Below, piece after piece: positions 32,243 to 42,572 of a stretch of 64,000 bases of DNA (position 1 is the stretch's first letter; the number at the start of each line of letters is the position of its first letter). Location: contig NZ_FZOW01000011.1 in assembly GCF_900188125.1 (NCBI RefSeq), positions 62,001 to 126,000 on the forward strand, given 5' to 3'. The notes beneath the pieces were generated by a model that saw only the letters and a list, made by a program, of their open reading frames with translations, was not told the DNA's origin and did no database searches. The translations under genes and the position numbers were made by a program. Source of the DNA: Rhodococcoides kyotonense. Lineage in GTDB: Bacteria > Actinomycetota > Actinomycetes > Mycobacteriales > Mycobacteriaceae.

Positions 32243-33822
32243 TGTCGACCCACTCCTGTCAGCTCTCCGATACTGCGTATCTCGATGTCTCCATGCACAT
32301 TTCGGCTCGCACGAGTACTGGTCCCACGCGCTGCGGACGCCTCGGGATGATCGCGCCGAGTGTGGCAGCCGCGACTCTCCTCGCGTGCGGACGCCGCGAC
32401 CGCGAGTACCGTTGCGGCCACAGTCAGAGCTGCTTCCTCCCATACCGGTTCGCTCTCACGAGCCGCACTCACCGCCCGCGTCACGGCGTCGAGTCCGTCG
32501 GCGTCGCGCACGACTCCGGCGTTCTCGGACATCAGATTCTGCAGCACGGTTCGCGGTACGTGCGCGGTCGACGGAAGCACGACGTCCGCCGATCCGAGGC
32601 GCGCGCCACGCCGTTCCACCGCGGCGATCCCGGCCCGCTCACCCACGACGAGCCCCTCCAGAAGACTGTTCGACGCAAGACGATTCGCACCGTGCAATCC
32701 GGTACGCGCCACCTCACCGGCCGCGAGAAGCCCAGGGACACACGTGCGTCCCCAGACGTCGGTCGCGACTCCCCCACACGAGTAGTGCGCCGCAGGTGCC
32801 ACCGGGATCAACTGCTCGAGCGGGTCGATGCCCGCCGCGAAGCACGCTGCGGTGACGGTGGGAAACCGTGCATGGAAGGTGCGGATGGATCGTGCGTCGA
32901 GCAGGACGTGGTCGGTGCCGGTCAGGTGCAGTCGCTCGGCGATCGCGCGCGACACCACATCACGCGGCGCGAGATCACCGAGCGGATGGACGCCTGTCAT
33001 GAATCGGTCGCCCGACAGGTCGACGAGGTGAGCGCCTTCCCCGCGAACAGCTTCGCTGACAAGAGGTCTGCGCCCAGTCGATCCCTCGGTGAACAACACC
33101 GTCGGGTGGAACTGAACGAATTCGAGGTCCGCGACCTCGGCACCGGCGTCGAGCGCCAGCGCAATTCCGTCCGCGGTGGCGCCCGCCGGATTGGTGCTGC
33201 ACGAGTACAGCTGCCCCAGCCCACCCGTCGCCAACAGGACAGCAGGAGCGTGGATGACGCCGTATCCAGCAGACGACGACGCCAGCACACCGGTGACCTC
33301 ACCGGATGCGGTGAGCACCCGAACGACGGACGTCCCGTACAGAACAGCCTGGCCCGAATTACCGAGTGCCCGTTGCACTTCCGCACCCGTGGCGTCGCCA
33401 CCGGCGTGAACGATGCGCCGAACTCGGTGACCACCTTCCTTGGTACGCGCGCGGGTACCGTCGACCCCTCGGTCGAAGACGGCTCCGAACGACTCGAGAA
33501 GCGACAGCGCCGACGGGCCGTCGGCGACGATCGAGCGCACCGCGTCCTCGTCGCACAGCCCCGCGCCCGCTTCGCACGTGTCACGGACGTGGGATTCGAC
33601 AGAGTCTCCCTCGGCGGCGGTGCCGGGCACCGCGATGCCGCCCTGCGCATACTGCGTCGCCGTGTCCGCAGGTGCCCCCTTGGCGACGGTCAGCACACGC
33701 AGACCGCGTCGCGCCGCCGAGATCGCCGCGCTCAGTCCCGCTACCCCGCCGCCGACGACCACCAGATCCGCCGAAGCCTCCCAGCCGATCGACGGCTCGA
33801 CTCCCCCGACGGGACTCGTCAC
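32239..33822 (-). CDS. nadB: L-aspartate oxidase
   Basis: FAD enzyme that oxidises aspartate to iminoaspartate for NadA. It has 527 residues from a GTG at 33820-33822 that overlaps the nadA stop. [20 protein letters not shown] is the FAD motif; [36 protein letters not shown] and [18 protein letters not shown] are family signatures. The C-terminal 50 residues, after the helical domain, are Arg/Ser-rich and poorly conserved. Tightly coupled to both neighbours. Confidence 0.96.
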   Translation of the reverse strand: MTSPVGGVEPSIGWEASADLVVVGGGVAGLSAAISAARRGLRVLTVAKGAPADTATQYAQGGIAVPGTAAEGDSVESHVRDTCEAGAGLCDEDAVRSIVADGPSALSLLESFGAVFDRGVDGTRARTKEGGHRVRRIVHAGGDATGAEVQRALGNSGQAVLYGTSVVRVLTASGEVTGVLASSSAGYGVIHAPAVLLATGGLGQLYSCSTNPAGATADGIALALDAGAEVADLEFVQFHPTVLFTEGSTGRRPLVSEAVRGEGAHLVDLSGDRFMTGVHPLGDLAPRDVVSRAIAERLHLTGTDHVLLDARSIRTFHARFPTVTAACFAAGIDPLEQLIPVAPAAHYSCGGVATDVWGRTCVPGLLAAGEVARTGLHGANRLASNSLLEGLVVGERAGIAAVERRGARLGSADVVLPSTAHVPRTVLQNLMSENAGVVRDADGLDAVTRAVSAARESEPVWEEAALTVAATVLAVAASAREESRGCHTRRDHPEASAARGTSTRASRNVHGDIEIRSIGELTGVGRQ

Positions 33823-34922
33823 TCGCCGCCGCCGGGCGTGCCGATCTCGATCATCCGCTGCACCGACTTGCTGGCGACGTGGGCGGTGTCGAGATCGACG
33901 TGCACCTCGTCCTTGCCTTCCACGAGGCAACGCAGCAGAGCCGCGGGAGTGATCATCTTCATGTAGCCGCACGAGGCGCGGTCGTTGACTGCCTGGAAGT
34001 CGACATCCGGTGCCGCGCGGCGCAACTGGTGCAGCATCCCGATCTCGGTCGCGACGAGCACCTGCTTGGCACCGGTCTCACGGGCAGCGTCGAGCATGCC
34101 GCCGGTGGACAGGATCTTGACCTTGTCCGGGGTCACGAATCCTTCACCGGCCAGATACAGAGCCGAGGTGGCACAGCCGCATTCGGGGTGCACGTACAGT
34201 TCCGCATCCGGATGGCTGCGGCTCTTCGCGGCCAGCTCGTCACCGTTGATACCGGCGTGCACATGGCACTCGCCCGCCCAGATGTGCAGGTTCTCCCGCT
34301 TGGTGACGCGCTTGACGTGCGCGCCGAGGAACTGATCCGGCAGGAACAGAATGTCGAGATTGGGGTCGATCGACTCGACGACTTCGACGGCATTGGACGA
34401 CGTGCAGCAGATGTCGGTGAGTGCCTTGGTCTCTGCGGTCGTGTTGACGTAGGACACGACGACCGCATGCGGGAATTCGGCCTTCCACTCACGCAGCTGC
34501 TCCGCGGTGATGGAATCCGCGAGCGAGCAGCCTGCCCGCTGGTCCGGAATCAGGACCGTCTTCGAGGGGCTGAGGATCTTCGCGGTCTCGGCCATGAAGT
34601 GGACGCCACAGAACACGATCTCGTCCTCGGGCACCTCGGCAGCGATACGGGACAGTGCGAGGGAATCTCCGACGTGATCGGCGACATCCTGGATCGCCGG
34701 CAGCTGGTAGTTGTGCGCCAGCAGAGTCGCGCCGCGCAATCGCGCGAGACGCTTGACCTCGGCGGCCCACTCCTCGGTCGGCTCGACGCCGCCGTATCCC
34801 CCGGGACCGTCGACGATGTTCAGGGCGCCGGCCCACGCAGAATCCGCGCGCATGGAACCGTTGCCGAGCACGTCGCCTGCTGCTGAAACAGCGGTCTCGA
34901 GACGGGGTGCACTGCTCGTCAT
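33819..34922 (-). CDS. nadA: quinolinate synthase
   Basis: 4Fe-4S enzyme that condenses iminoaspartate with dihydroxyacetone phosphate. It has 367 residues. The three cluster cysteines lie in [25 protein letters not shown] and [36 protein letters not shown] is the substrate-site segment. The ATG at 34920-34922 follows AAGGAGTACC, a strong ribosome binding site. It is the first gene of nadABC; the divergent NrtR gene and operator lie 80-100 bp upstream, so repression by NrtR is expected. Confidence 0.96.
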   Translation of the reverse strand: MTSSAPRLETAVSAAGDVLGNGSMRADSAWAGALNIVDGPGGYGGVEPTEEWAAEVKRLARLRGATLLAHNYQLPAIQDVADHVGDSLALSRIAAEVPEDEIVFCGVHFMAETAKILSPSKTVLIPDQRAGCSLADSITAEQLREWKAEFPHAVVVSYVNTTAETKALTDICCTSSNAVEVVESIDPNLDILFLPDQFLGAHVKRVTKRENLHIWAGECHVHAGINGDELAAKSRSHPDAELYVHPECGCATSALYLAGEGFVTPDKVKILSTGGMLDAARETGAKQVLVATEIGMLHQLRRAAPDVDFQAVNDRASCGYMKMITPAALLRCLVEGKDEVHVDLDTAHVASKSVQRMIEIGTPGGGE

Positions 34923-35002
34923 TTCGGTACTCCTTCACCGATCATCCGGTTCGCGACGGCACGACAGACGTCGCCGCTATGTCCGGATTTTTCTCCGTAG
35001 GG

Positions 35003-35025
35003 GTTTTCGACTTATAATCGAAAAC
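35003..35025. promoter_or_regulatory. NrtR operator containing the nrtR -10 box
   Basis: A perfect inverted repeat GTTTTCGA-N7-TCGAAAAC lies between nadA and nrtR. Its centre contains TATAAT (35013-35018), 7 nt before the nrtR ATG, so regulator binding would cover the nrtR promoter and lie about 80 bp before nadA. The arms are strong and the context is right for an NrtR site. Confidence 0.8.
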
Positions 35026-35727
35026 ATGGTCAATCGTAGCACTGTGCACGAAGTACTCATCGCGGTGTTCCAAGTAAGAACCTTTTCCGCAGGCCAGGGC
35101 CCCGAGCTCGCGGTCCTGCTGTGGCAACGCGCCCTCGAGCCGGAAGTGGGATCTTGGTCACTCCCCGGCGGGGTTCTCGGGGACGACGAGGACTTGTCGA
35201 CGTCGGCCCGACGGCAGCTCGCCGAGAAGGTCGACGTCCGGAAAGTTGCGCATCTGGAGCAGCTGTCGATCTTCTCCGACCCCGACCGGGTACCGGGAGA
35301 TCGTCGGATCGCGTCGAACTTCCTCGGGCTCGTTCCGATCTCGTCGGATCCGAAACTGCCACCGGACACCGCGTGGCATCCCGTCGCCCGGTTGCCGGAG
35401 ACCTCGTTCGATCATGGAACGGTCGTCCGGCACGCGCGGACTCGCCTGATCGCGAAATTGTCGTACACCAACATCGCCTTCGCCCTCGCGCCCGTGGAAT
35501 TCGCGATGTCGACGCTGCGTGAGATCTACGCGGCAGCACTGGGATATCAGGTCGATGCGACCAATCTCCAGCGCGTACTCGCCCGTCGCAAAGTTCTGGA
35601 GCCCACCGGCAGGACCTCGCCGTCCGGGAAGGCAGGAGGACGCCCGCCTGCCCTCTTTCGATTCGCCGACGCGTCGCTGCGCGTCACCGACGAGTTCGCC
35701 GCGCTGAGGCCGCCGGGAACCTCGTAG
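35026..35727 (+). CDS. nrtR: NrtR-type Nudix transcriptional regulator of NAD synthesis
   Basis: A repressor of nad genes that senses ADP-ribose or related NAD breakdown products through a Nudix domain. It has 233 residues: Nudix fold in residues 5-140, winged helix in about residues 150-225 (FAMSTLREIYAAALGYQVDATNLQRVLARR). The Nudix box is degenerate: GGVLGDDEDLSTSARRQLAEK keeps the first Glu and the Arg, but the REUxEE core reads RQLAEK, so catalysis is probably lost. The ATG at 35026 has no ribosome binding site and TATAAT 7 nt upstream, indicating a leaderless mRNA. Divergent from nadABC, with a perfect palindrome between. Confidence 0.88.
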   Translation: MVNRSTVHEVLIAVFQVRTFSAGQGPELAVLLWQRALEPEVGSWSLPGGVLGDDEDLSTSARRQLAEKVDVRKVAHLEQLSIFSDPDRVPGDRRIASNFLGLVPISSDPKLPPDTAWHPVARLPETSFDHGTVVRHARTRLIAKLSYTNIAFALAPVEFAMSTLREIYAAALGYQVDATNLQRVLARRKVLEPTGRTSPSGKAGGRPPALFRFADASLRVTDEFAALRPPGTS

Positions 35728-35765
35728 TCGCGCAGGTTCCAGCGAACGCGGACGTTGCAACCTGT

Positions 35766-35783
35766 GCACCTGCTGAAAGGTGC
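35766..35783 (+). terminator. short hairpin between nrtR and the DUF2567 gene
   Basis: Six-bp arms GCACCT/AGGTGC around a 6-nt loop lie in the 79-bp space between the convergent nrtR and DUF2567 gene ends. No T-tract. A weak terminator candidate for either direction. Confidence 0.4.
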
Positions 35784-35806
35784 GCGGCGGGACGAAACGA
35801 GCCCGG

Positions 35807-36376
35807 TCAGGCGTGGTCGTTCTCCAGTGACGCTTCGGAATCCACGCTGACTTCGTCGTCCGGGGTGTTCACCAGGTTGTCATGCGGATTCATCGCAGCG
35901 AGCAGGAGGACGACCAGCGACGTCACGAGCGGTTGGATCAACAGCACCAGCAGCGAACCGACGCCGGGCGCGACGTCGACGAGGGATCCCACCGCTGGAT
36001 CGTCCGGCCGTGGGTGCAGGAGACCGGCCACCCACACACCGACGCCGAGCATCGCCGACGACCCGAGGCCCGCCCCGATCAGCGTTCCGAGGAACAGGAC
36101 CGGTCCGCGGAACCTCTTTCGCGTCCAGGACGCGACGGGCAGCAGAACACCGCACACGAACGCGATGCAGACGAACAACGCCAGAGCGTCGAATCGATGC
36201 AGGCTCTCGCCTGTCAGCGCTGCGCCTTGCCCAGGAACGACGACGACGTACTGCTCTGCGGGCGCGAGAAGCGCCCAGATCAGGCCCGCGAGGACACCGA
36301 CCGCCACTGCGACGACCGCGGCGCCGACGGCCGCTGTGACCGTCGAGGCCGACTGTCCGATGCGCTCGCCCGGCAT
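35807..36376 (-). CDS. DUF2567 membrane protein
   Basis: A 189-residue membrane protein with four hydrophobic segments: VTAAVGAAVVAVAVGVLAGLIWALLA, LALFVCIAFVCGVLLPVAS, VLFLGTLIGAGLGSSAMLGVGVWVAGL and LLVLLIQPLVTSLVVLLLAAM. The loop after the first helix (AEQYVVVVPGQGAALTGES) is the conserved family segment. The function is unknown. M. tuberculosis has a DUF2567 gene at the same place after bioB and its small partner. I chose the ATG at 36374-36376, four bases after the bsaP stop; a GTG at 36415 within bsaP is possible. Confidence 0.8.
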   Translation of the reverse strand: MPGERIGQSASTVTAAVGAAVVAVAVGVLAGLIWALLAPAEQYVVVVPGQGAALTGESLHRFDALALFVCIAFVCGVLLPVASWTRKRFRGPVLFLGTLIGAGLGSSAMLGVGVWVAGLLHPRPDDPAVGSLVDVAPGVGSLLVLLIQPLVTSLVVLLLAAMNPHDNLVNTPDDEVSVDSEASLENDHA

Positions 36377-36380
36377 GTGA

Positions 36381-36605
36381 CTATCGCCGATCGTGCGACG
36401 TCGAATCGATGACACCGTGACGTGAGCACGTCGACGACCACCCGTCGGGCACGATCTGCACGATCATGCGACGACCGCAATCTCGGCAGAATCGGGGCGG
36501 CTCCAGGCCGAGCCTGGCCGCCGCGGGGACGGAGTCGATGACGCCGGACACGACCGGCTGACCGGTGAAGGGGTTGTAGCGCAGCTCGCTGGTCACCGAA
36601 CCCAC
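36381..36605 (-). CDS. bsaP: biotin synthase auxiliary protein
   Basis: A 74-residue protein with three cysteines, C40 and C43 ([10 protein letters not shown]) and C60 (STCSRHG), which could hold an iron-sulfur cluster or zinc. Mycobacterial and related actinobacterial proteins of this type (BsaP) are needed for biotin synthase activity, probably by maintaining its sacrificial cluster. The GTG at 36605 lies one base after the bioB stop; a second GTG three codons later (36596) also fits. Immediate coupling to bioB supports the role. Confidence 0.87.
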   Translation of the reverse strand: MGSVTSELRYNPFTGQPVVSGVIDSVPAAARLGLEPPRFCRDCGRRMIVQIVPDGWSSTCSRHGVIDSTSHDRR

Positions 36606-36606
36606 T

Positions 36607-37614
36607 TTAGATGGTCGAACCGAGCGCTTTGATCGGCATCCGAAGTGAATCCAGGAGATCGAGGTCCTGCTCTGCGGGCCGACCCAACGTCGTCAAGTAG
36701 TTGCCGACGATGACGGCGTTGATGCCGCCGAGGATTCCCTGCTGCGCACCCAGGTCACCGAGGGTGATCTCGCGTCCGCCTGCGAACCGGAGAATCGTGC
36801 GCGGAAGCGCGAGCCGGAAGGCAGCCACTGCCCGCAATGCCTCCGAGGCGGGCAGCACGTCGAGATCTCCGAACGGCGTGCCGGGACGCGGATTGAGGAA
36901 GTTCAGCGGCACCTCGTCGGGTTCGAGGGACGCGAGGTCGGCCGCGAATTCGGCGCGCTGTTCGAGCGACTCACCCATGCCGAGGATTCCGCCGCAGCAC
37001 ACTTCCATTCCGGCGTCCCTGACCATGCGCAGCGTGCCCATCCGCTCCTCCCACGTGTGCGTGGTCACGACGTTCGGAAAGTACGACCGCGACGTCTCGA
37101 GATTGTGGTTGTAGCGGTGCACACCCATGCCGGCGAGACGGTCCACCTGATCCTGCGTCAGCATCCCCAACGAGCAGGCGATATCGATCTCGACTTCGTT
37201 GCGGATCGCTTCGATACCAGCCGCGACCTGCGCGAGCAGCCGGTCGTCCGGACCGCGCACCGCCGCCACGATGCAGAACTCGGTGGCACCCGATTTCGCC
37301 GTCTGCTTCGCCGCCTCGACGAGACTCGGAATGTCGAGGCGCGCAGCCCGAACCGGTGACTCGAACAGCCCGGACTGGGAGCAGAAGTGGCAGTCCTCCG
37401 GGCAGCCGCCCGTCTTGAGACTGACGATGCCCTCGACCTCGACCTCCGGTCCGCACCACGTCATCCGGACGTCGTGCGCGACGGCGAGCAGATCCTCCAG
37501 TCGCTCGTCGGGCAAGCGGAGAACCTCCAGCACCTGCGCTTGACCGAGCCCGACTCCATCGGCCAAGACCTGCTCACGGCACACCTCGAGTATGTCGGTC
37601 GATACCTGTGTCAC
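36607..37614 (-). CDS. bioB: biotin synthase
   Basis: Radical-SAM enzyme that inserts sulfur into dethiobiotin. It has 335 residues. C71, C75 and C78 in [14 protein letters not shown] bind the SAM 4Fe-4S cluster; [24 protein letters not shown] and the later [11 protein letters not shown] and [12 protein letters not shown] are family motifs with further cluster ligands. The GTG at 37612-37614 follows AGGAG. It forms an operon with bsaP and the DUF2567 gene; two BioQ-type operators lie 32-62 bp upstream. The bioA/F/D genes are elsewhere. Confidence 0.97.
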   Translation of the reverse strand: MTQVSTDILEVCREQVLADGVGLGQAQVLEVLRLPDERLEDLLAVAHDVRMTWCGPEVEVEGIVSLKTGGCPEDCHFCSQSGLFESPVRAARLDIPSLVEAAKQTAKSGATEFCIVAAVRGPDDRLLAQVAAGIEAIRNEVEIDIACSLGMLTQDQVDRLAGMGVHRYNHNLETSRSYFPNVVTTHTWEERMGTLRMVRDAGMEVCCGGILGMGESLEQRAEFAADLASLEPDEVPLNFLNPRPGTPFGDLDVLPASEALRAVAAFRLALPRTILRFAGGREITLGDLGAQQGILGGINAVIVGNYLTTLGRPAEQDLDLLDSLRMPIKALGSTI

Positions 37615-37645
37615 GGACTGCTCCTAGGGACTGGTTGCGACGGCC

Positions 37646-37676
37646 TTGAACGGTGTTCAAGTTGAACGGCGTTCAA
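37646..37676. promoter_or_regulatory. two tandem BioQ operators
   Basis: TTGAACGGTGTTCAA (37646-37660) and TTGAACGGCGTTCAA (37662-37676), both inverted repeats of TTGAAC around 3 nt, lie 16 bp apart centre to centre between bioB and the divergent TetR gene. They agree with the TGAAC-N3-GTTCA motif known for BioQ in corynebacteria and mycobacteria. TATGCT at 37679-37684 may be the bioQ -10. Confidence 0.85.
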
Positions 37677-37696
37677 GCTATGCTGGACATCGATTA

Positions 37697-38320
37697 ATGT
37701 CAAAGCCCGACACACGAGACAGGAGTCAAGGCGTGCAACTGCGGAGAGCGGACGTGCTCGACGGCGCCATTGCGATCCTCGACGAATACGGCCTCGGCGA
37801 CCTGACGATGCGTCGGCTCGCGACATCGCTCCACGTTCAGCCGGGCGCGCTCTACTGGCACTTCAAGGACAAGCAGACACTGCTCGGCGCCATCGCGGAT
37901 CACATCCTCACCGGCGTCGACGCCCCGACCGACGGACAGAGTTGGGACGAGCAGCTCGTCGAACTGGCCCACCGACTTCGAGATGCGCTGCTCTCACATC
38001 GCGACGGGGCCGAGTTGGTCGCCGCTACCTATGCATCGCGCACGACCACCAACCGAGTCCGCGAACGCATCGCCGCCGTGTGCATCCGCGCCGGAATGGT
38101 CCGCGGACATGCCGAACTCACGTCGGACACGCTGCTCTACTACATTCTCGGCCACACCGTCGACGAGCAGTCACGGCTACAGATGGATTCCTACGGAGCC
38201 TTGGCCGACGACGCGTCGCCACTGTTCGAGAACCCCGATCCGACAAGCAAATTCGAGTTCGGACTCGGTCTCTTCGTCAGCGGCGTCCGGCACGCCCTCG
38301 GCAGTGACGAGCGCGTCTAA
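37697..38320 (+). CDS. bioQ: TetR family regulator of biotin genes (BioQ)
   Basis: A 207-residue TetR-type repressor. The N-terminal HTH ([47 protein letters not shown]) resembles the TetR class, with a C-terminal effector and dimer domain. BioQ represses biotin synthesis genes in corynebacteria and mycobacteria. The identity rests on the divergent bioB and the two perfect TTGAAC palindromes in the shared promoter. ATG at 37697. The stop overlaps the convergent secA2 end by 4 bp. Confidence 0.88.
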   Translation: MSKPDTRDRSQGVQLRRADVLDGAIAILDEYGLGDLTMRRLATSLHVQPGALYWHFKDKQTLLGAIADHILTGVDAPTDGQSWDEQLVELAHRLRDALLSHRDGAELVAATYASRTTTNRVRERIAAVCIRAGMVRGHAELTSDTLLYYILGHTVDEQSRLQMDSYGALADDASPLFENPDPTSKFEFGLGLFVSGVRHALGSDERV

Positions 38321-40623
38321 CCTCCGAAGATCGCACCGAGTCCGGCATTGTTGGCTGCATTGCCGGCAAACGGATTGTCGTGCACCATGTAGGTCCACGT
38401 GGACGTCGGACGCTGCAATCCCTCGGTATCGAGATCGATTCCCTCCGAGGTGATCTCGGCGGATTCGAACGTCGAGACCGCAAGATCGATCGCTTTGCTG
38501 GACACGGTCTTGAAGGCATCGACCGCGATCCGGTGATACTCGTCCAGAGGATTCTCCCGGCCGAGCGCACGGAGATGGATGCTTTCGCGGACATCGGCGA
38601 GGTGTGCGAGATACTCCGACCACGCACGGTCGAGGTGGTACAACACGATTCGCCGGGCAGCAACGACGAGAACGTCCTCGGGCACCGTCTCACGCAGTTC
38701 CGCCGCACGATCGGGCGCCGCGGCCGCCAGCAGTTCGAGTGCCTCGTCGGAGTTCAGCAGAGCAGACCGCCGACCGTCGAGAATCTCGCGATGCTGCGCA
38801 GTGAGCTGGTTGTATCGCCATGTGCGCGAATGGACTTCGAGCATCGATCCTTCGGCGATACGTTGCGCGTGGTCGATCTTGTCCGCGACCCGTCCTGCAG
38901 TGATCAGCCCTGTGTCGTCGTGCTTCTTCGGCTGCTCCTTGGGCCCGAGGTTCGCAGTGACGACATCGTCTTCCCAACTGGAGAAGAACACCGATCGCCC
39001 CGGGTCGCCTTGCCTGCCCGCACGCCCACGAAGCTGGTTGTCCAGGCGTTCGGTCGTGTGCCGACCCGTGCCCACCACCAACAGACCGCCGAGGTCCGTG
39101 ACGGCTTCCTTTGCTCCGCCGTCGCCGTCGGGGCCGCCGAGCTTGATGTCGGTTCCGCGTCCGGCGATCTGCGTCGACACAGTGACTGCGCCGAGCACAC
39201 CTGCCTTCGCGATGACGGTTGCTTCCTCGGCGTCGTTCTTCGCGTTCAACACGACGACGGGAACACCCGCATCGTCGAGACGCTGTGCGAGAGCTTCGGA
39301 TTCGGCGACATCATGGGTACCGATCAGCACGGGCTGACCCGTCGCATGCACCTGTTCGACGAATTCGACGACTGCAGAGTTCTTGTTCTCTGCCGTGTCG
39401 TACACCCGATCCAGTTCGTCGACTCGAACGGTGGGCTGGTTCGGCGGAATCACCGAGACACCGAGGCTGTAGAACGTTCGAAGCTGCTCCCCTGCCGCCA
39501 GCGCCGTGCCGGTCATCCCGCACACCGTCTCGTAGCGACCGATGAGCGCTTGCACCGTGATCGTGTCCAGGATTTCTCCGGTCTCGGTCTGCGTCAGTCG
39601 TTCCTTGGTCTCGACGGCGGACTGCAAACCGTCTGGCCAGCGCTGGAGTTCGGCGACGCGTCCGCGGGAGGCATTGATCAGTTGCACCCGCCCGTCGCGG
39701 ACGATGTAGTGGACGTCGCGCTTGACCAGGACCTGAGCGTGCAGAGCGACGTTGACGGCCACGAGTGTGGTTCCGACGTGCTCCTCGGAATACAGATCGA
39801 TTCCGCCGAGCTCTTTCTCGACGCGCGCCGCACCGTCGTCGGTCAAGAAGACATTGCGTCCGTCGGCATCGGCGTCGTAGTGGGTTCCCTTGTCCAGCAA
39901 CCGAACTGCATCGAACACTTTTTCGGCCGGCACATCGGTGGACACCGAACCTGCCAAGACCAACGGCACGAGGGCCTCGTCGACCAGAACCGAATCCGCT
40001 TCGTCGATCAACGCGACGTCGGGTACCGGGGTCACCAGGTCCGCGACGTCGTCGACGAGATGGTCTCGCAGAACGTCGAATCCGATCTCGTTGACCGACG
40101 CGTACGTGATGTCGCAGCCGTACGCGTCTCGGCGTTCCTGCGGCGTCGACGATTCGGCGATCGATCCGACGCTCAATCCGAGCATCTCGAACAACGGACC
40201 CATCCACTGCGCGTCGCGTTGCGCGAGGAAGTCGTTGATCGAGACCACGTGCACGCGTCGGCCGGACAACACGTACCCGACGGCAGCGACAGCGCCCGCG
40301 AGTGTCTTGCCTTCACCGGTGGCCATCTCGACGACGTCGCCTTCGAGCATCCGGACGGCACCGAGCAACTGGACATCGAACGGTCTCATGTCGAGGGAAC
40401 GATCTGCGGCCTCGCGCACGAGCGCCAGATACCGAGGCACGTCCAGCTTTCCTGCATCGCCGACGCGCAGACTCGCGGCCGCGTCGGCGATCTCGGTGTC
40501 GGTCAGGTTCTGTGCCCACGACGACAGATCCGCGGCAGCGTCGACCTTGCTGCGGGAGCGCGATTGGCCCTTCTGCGCCGAACGTCCGAGAGCCCGCCAC
40601 AGTCGATCCGAAACCAGCGCCAT
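38317..40623 (-). CDS. secA2: accessory preprotein translocase ATPase SecA2
   Basis: ATP-driven motor that exports a subset of proteins, some without signal peptides, in mycobacteria and relatives. The 768 residues are shorter than SecA1 (about 900) and lack its C-terminal zinc-binding linker, as is typical of SecA2. Walker A is [13 protein letters not shown] (K106), DEAD is [12 protein letters not shown], and [15 protein letters not shown] plus [21 protein letters not shown] form motif V/VI. The N terminus is basic and Ser/Arg-rich. It is followed in direction by the end of bioQ (4-bp overlap) and preceded by a rhomboid-like gene. Confidence 0.94.
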   Translation of the reverse strand: MALVSDRLWRALGRSAQKGQSRSRSKVDAAADLSSWAQNLTDTEIADAAASLRVGDAGKLDVPRYLALVREAADRSLDMRPFDVQLLGAVRMLEGDVVEMATGEGKTLAGAVAAVGYVLSGRRVHVVSINDFLAQRDAQWMGPLFEMLGLSVGSIAESSTPQERRDAYGCDITYASVNEIGFDVLRDHLVDDVADLVTPVPDVALIDEADSVLVDEALVPLVLAGSVSTDVPAEKVFDAVRLLDKGTHYDADADGRNVFLTDDGAARVEKELGGIDLYSEEHVGTTLVAVNVALHAQVLVKRDVHYIVRDGRVQLINASRGRVAELQRWPDGLQSAVETKERLTQTETGEILDTITVQALIGRYETVCGMTGTALAAGEQLRTFYSLGVSVIPPNQPTVRVDELDRVYDTAENKNSAVVEFVEQVHATGQPVLIGTHDVAESEALAQRLDDAGVPVVVLNAKNDAEEATVIAKAGVLGAVTVSTQIAGRGTDIKLGGPDGDGGAKEAVTDLGGLLVVGTGRHTTERLDNQLRGRAGRQGDPGRSVFFSSWEDDVVTANLGPKEQPKKHDDTGLITAGRVADKIDHAQRIAEGSMLEVHSRTWRYNQLTAQHREILDGRRSALLNSDEALELLAAAAPDRAAELRETVPEDVLVVAARRIVLYHLDRAWSEYLAHLADVRESIHLRALGRENPLDEYHRIAVDAFKTVSSKAIDLAVSTFESAEITSEGIDLDTEGLQRPTSTWTYMVHDNPFAGNAANNAGLGAIFGG

Positions 40624-40681
40624 CTGTCATTCCCTACCTACGAAGTCGGCCGCGATGCGTCTGGCATCGTTCCGATCCAGC

Positions 40682-41365
40682 CTACGCAGGCGCGTTCTTC
40701 CGTAGCTTTCGCACGGTGTCGACGGGATTCCACGTACCCGGGCGCGACCGAGTCAGCGGATAGCACGCAAGACCGATCAGCACGGCCGTGAAGTGCCCGA
40801 CGGCGGTGAAGTTCAGCTCCACGAACAACGGCACGGCGAAGAAGATCAGGACGCCACCGATGTAGAGATAGCACCAGGGGCGAGCGATCCGGTAGGTCAG
40901 AAGTGCGACTACGCCTGCGAGACCGTAGCTGACGCCCACGTCCAGAGTGTTCACTGCCGAATCCGGGGCGTGGCCGTGCCGAATCGCCCAGTACAGCGCA
41001 CCCTCGCTGAGGTACGTGGCTCCGACGTGCGCGACTACGACGACGCACAGCCAGCGCAGAGTTCCGAGCCAGCGCTCGGCCGGAACGTGAAAGATGTTGA
41101 AGACGACGAAGTAGGTGATCCATCCCCCGCCCGCGAGCCAGAACGCGCTCGACACGAGAACCCGCAGCGGATCCTCGGCGAGATGATGAAGATTGGTCGA
41201 TCGGTTACCCAGCACGTGGGCGAGCACGCCCGGAGACATGAACCACGTCGCGATGGTCGTCGCGAGCAGGATGGCCAGCCAGACGTACGTTCCCGGTGCC
41301 CGTCGGACGTACTCCCATGCCGCGCGTGGGAGGGATCGAACGTCGAACGTCCCCACTACCCCCAT
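40682..41365 (-). CDS. rhomboid-like membrane protein
   Basis: A 227-residue membrane protein with six hydrophobic segments and a rhomboid-like order of motifs. [16 protein letters not shown] near residue 145 stands where the GxSG active site of rhomboid proteases lies, but the Ser is followed by Tyr. [17 protein letters not shown] near residue 200 holds the helix-6 His in the usual place. Catalysis is uncertain; it may be an inactive relative. I chose the ATG at 41363-41365; a CACACT -10-like element ends 6 nt before it. The longer frame to 41419 has no better support. Divergent from msrB; 58 bp before secA2. Confidence 0.72.
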   Translation of the reverse strand: MGVVGTFDVRSLPRAAWEYVRRAPGTYVWLAILLATTIATWFMSPGVLAHVLGNRSTNLHHLAEDPLRVLVSSAFWLAGGGWITYFVVFNIFHVPAERWLGTLRWLCVVVVAHVGATYLSEGALYWAIRHGHAPDSAVNTLDVGVSYGLAGVVALLTYRIARPWCYLYIGGVLIFFAVPLFVELNFTAVGHFTAVLIGLACYPLTRSRPGTWNPVDTVRKLRKNAPA

Positions 41366-41463
41366 CGATCCAGTGTGGCACTCCCGAGCAGGGAATATCG
41401 GAGAGTCGACGACGTTCAACCATGTGTGGCCTCACAGGCCCCATCGAAGCAGGAAGGACGGGA

Positions 41464-41946
41464 ATGTCGCGCTCTTACGCCAAGGATCCGAAGGCCCTCG
41501 ATCGGCTGACGCCCGAGCAGTATCGCGTCACTCAGAAGGATGGCACCGAACGAGCCTTCGACAACGAGTACTGGGACAATCACGAGCCCGGTCTCTATGT
41601 CGACGTCGTCACCGGCGAGCCACTGTTCTCGTCGGCCGACAAGTTCGAAAGCCATTCGGGGTGGCCGAGTTTCACTCGCCCCGTCGATGCGTCGAGCGTC
41701 GTCGAGAAGCGAGACTTCAGCCATCTGATGGTGCGCACCGAAGTTCGGTCCGCCGCGGGCGATTCCCACCTGGGACATCTGTTCAAGGACGGACCGAAGG
41801 ACCAGGGTGGACTCCGCTACTGCATGAACTCGGCATCGCTGCGGTTCGTGCCGGTGGATCGCCTCGAAGCCGAAGGCTACGGTGAATATCGCGCACAGTT
41901 CGAGACCGAGAACGATCACAGTGCAGACGAAGGAGCGCAGAAGTGA
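41464..41946 (+). CDS. msrB: peptide methionine-R-sulfoxide reductase
   Basis: Reduces methionine-R-sulfoxide in proteins. It has 160 residues. C120 in [14 protein letters not shown] is the catalytic Cys; [10 protein letters not shown] and [12 protein letters not shown] are family motifs. The zinc-binding CxxC pairs are absent: the usual first pair position reads [11 protein letters not shown], so this is the zinc-free form. GGAAGGACGG precedes the ATG at 41464. It overlaps msrA by 4 bp (GTGA). Confidence 0.94.
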   Translation: MSRSYAKDPKALDRLTPEQYRVTQKDGTERAFDNEYWDNHEPGLYVDVVTGEPLFSSADKFESHSGWPSFTRPVDASSVVEKRDFSHLMVRTEVRSAAGDSHLGHLFKDGPKDQGGLRYCMNSASLRFVPVDRLEAEGYGEYRAQFETENDHSADEGAQK

Positions 41947-42461
41947 CTGCAACGACCGAAACCGCCATCCTCGCCGGAGGATGCTTCTGGGGAGCTCAGG
42001 AACTGATCAGGCATCAGCCCGGAGTCGTGTCGACGCGCGTCGGATACTCGGGCGGTGACGTACCGAATGCGACGTATCGCAATCACGGCACCCACGCCGA
42101 GGCCGTCGAGATCGTCTTCGACCCGTCGGTGATCTCGTTCCGCGACATCCTGGAGTTCTTCTTCCAGATCCACGATCCGTCGACGAAGAACCGTCAGGGC
42201 AACGACGTCGGCCTGAGCTACCGCTCGGCGATCTACTACACCAGCGACGAGCAGAAGCGGGTTGCGCTCGATACGATCGCCGACGTGGACGCGTCGGGAC
42301 TGTGGCCCGGCAAGGTCGTCACCGAGGTCGAAGAAGCAGGCCCGTTCTGGCAGGCCGAACCGGAGCACCAGGACTACCTGCAGAACTACCCGACCGGGTA
42401 CACGTGCCACTTCGTGCGTCCCGGCTGGAAGCTGCCGCGTCGCGAGACCGCGTCTAGCTAG
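41943..42461 (+). CDS. msrA: peptide methionine-S-sulfoxide reductase
   Basis: Reduces methionine-S-sulfoxide in proteins. It has 172 residues. C14 in [13 protein letters not shown] is the nucleophile; [24 protein letters not shown] and [22 protein letters not shown] are signatures, and the late Cys in [13 protein letters not shown] may be the resolving one. The GTG start at 41943 overlaps the msrB stop. The two enzymes together cover both sulfoxide stereoisomers. A long perfect hairpin follows the stop. Confidence 0.95.
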   Translation: MTATTETAILAGGCFWGAQELIRHQPGVVSTRVGYSGGDVPNATYRNHGTHAEAVEIVFDPSVISFRDILEFFFQIHDPSTKNRQGNDVGLSYRSAIYYTSDEQKRVALDTIADVDASGLWPGKVVTEVEEAGPFWQAEPEHQDYLQNYPTGYTCHFVRPGWKLPRRETASS

Positions 42462-42481
42462 ATCCCCGCTGGATTTCCAGA

Positions 42482-42515
42482 ACAATGGCCCCGAGCATGT
42501 GCTCGGGGCCATTGT
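42482..42515 (+). terminator. strong hairpin after msrA
   Basis: Perfect 16-bp arms (acaatggccccgagca and its complement) around a 2-nt centre, 20 bp after the msrA stop. A clear terminator of the L-shaped actinobacterial kind, without a T-tract, separating msrBA from the antiporter gene. Confidence 0.8.
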
Positions 42516-42572
42516 CGTGCTGCGTCACGTCTGGTGTCTGCGCCGATCGTGAGCCAGTGAAAGGATATCTGC

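Noticed and set aside
38380..40791. An 803-codon open frame on the plus strand
   Set aside because: It is the antisense shadow of secA2, with no start signal and no recognisable domains.
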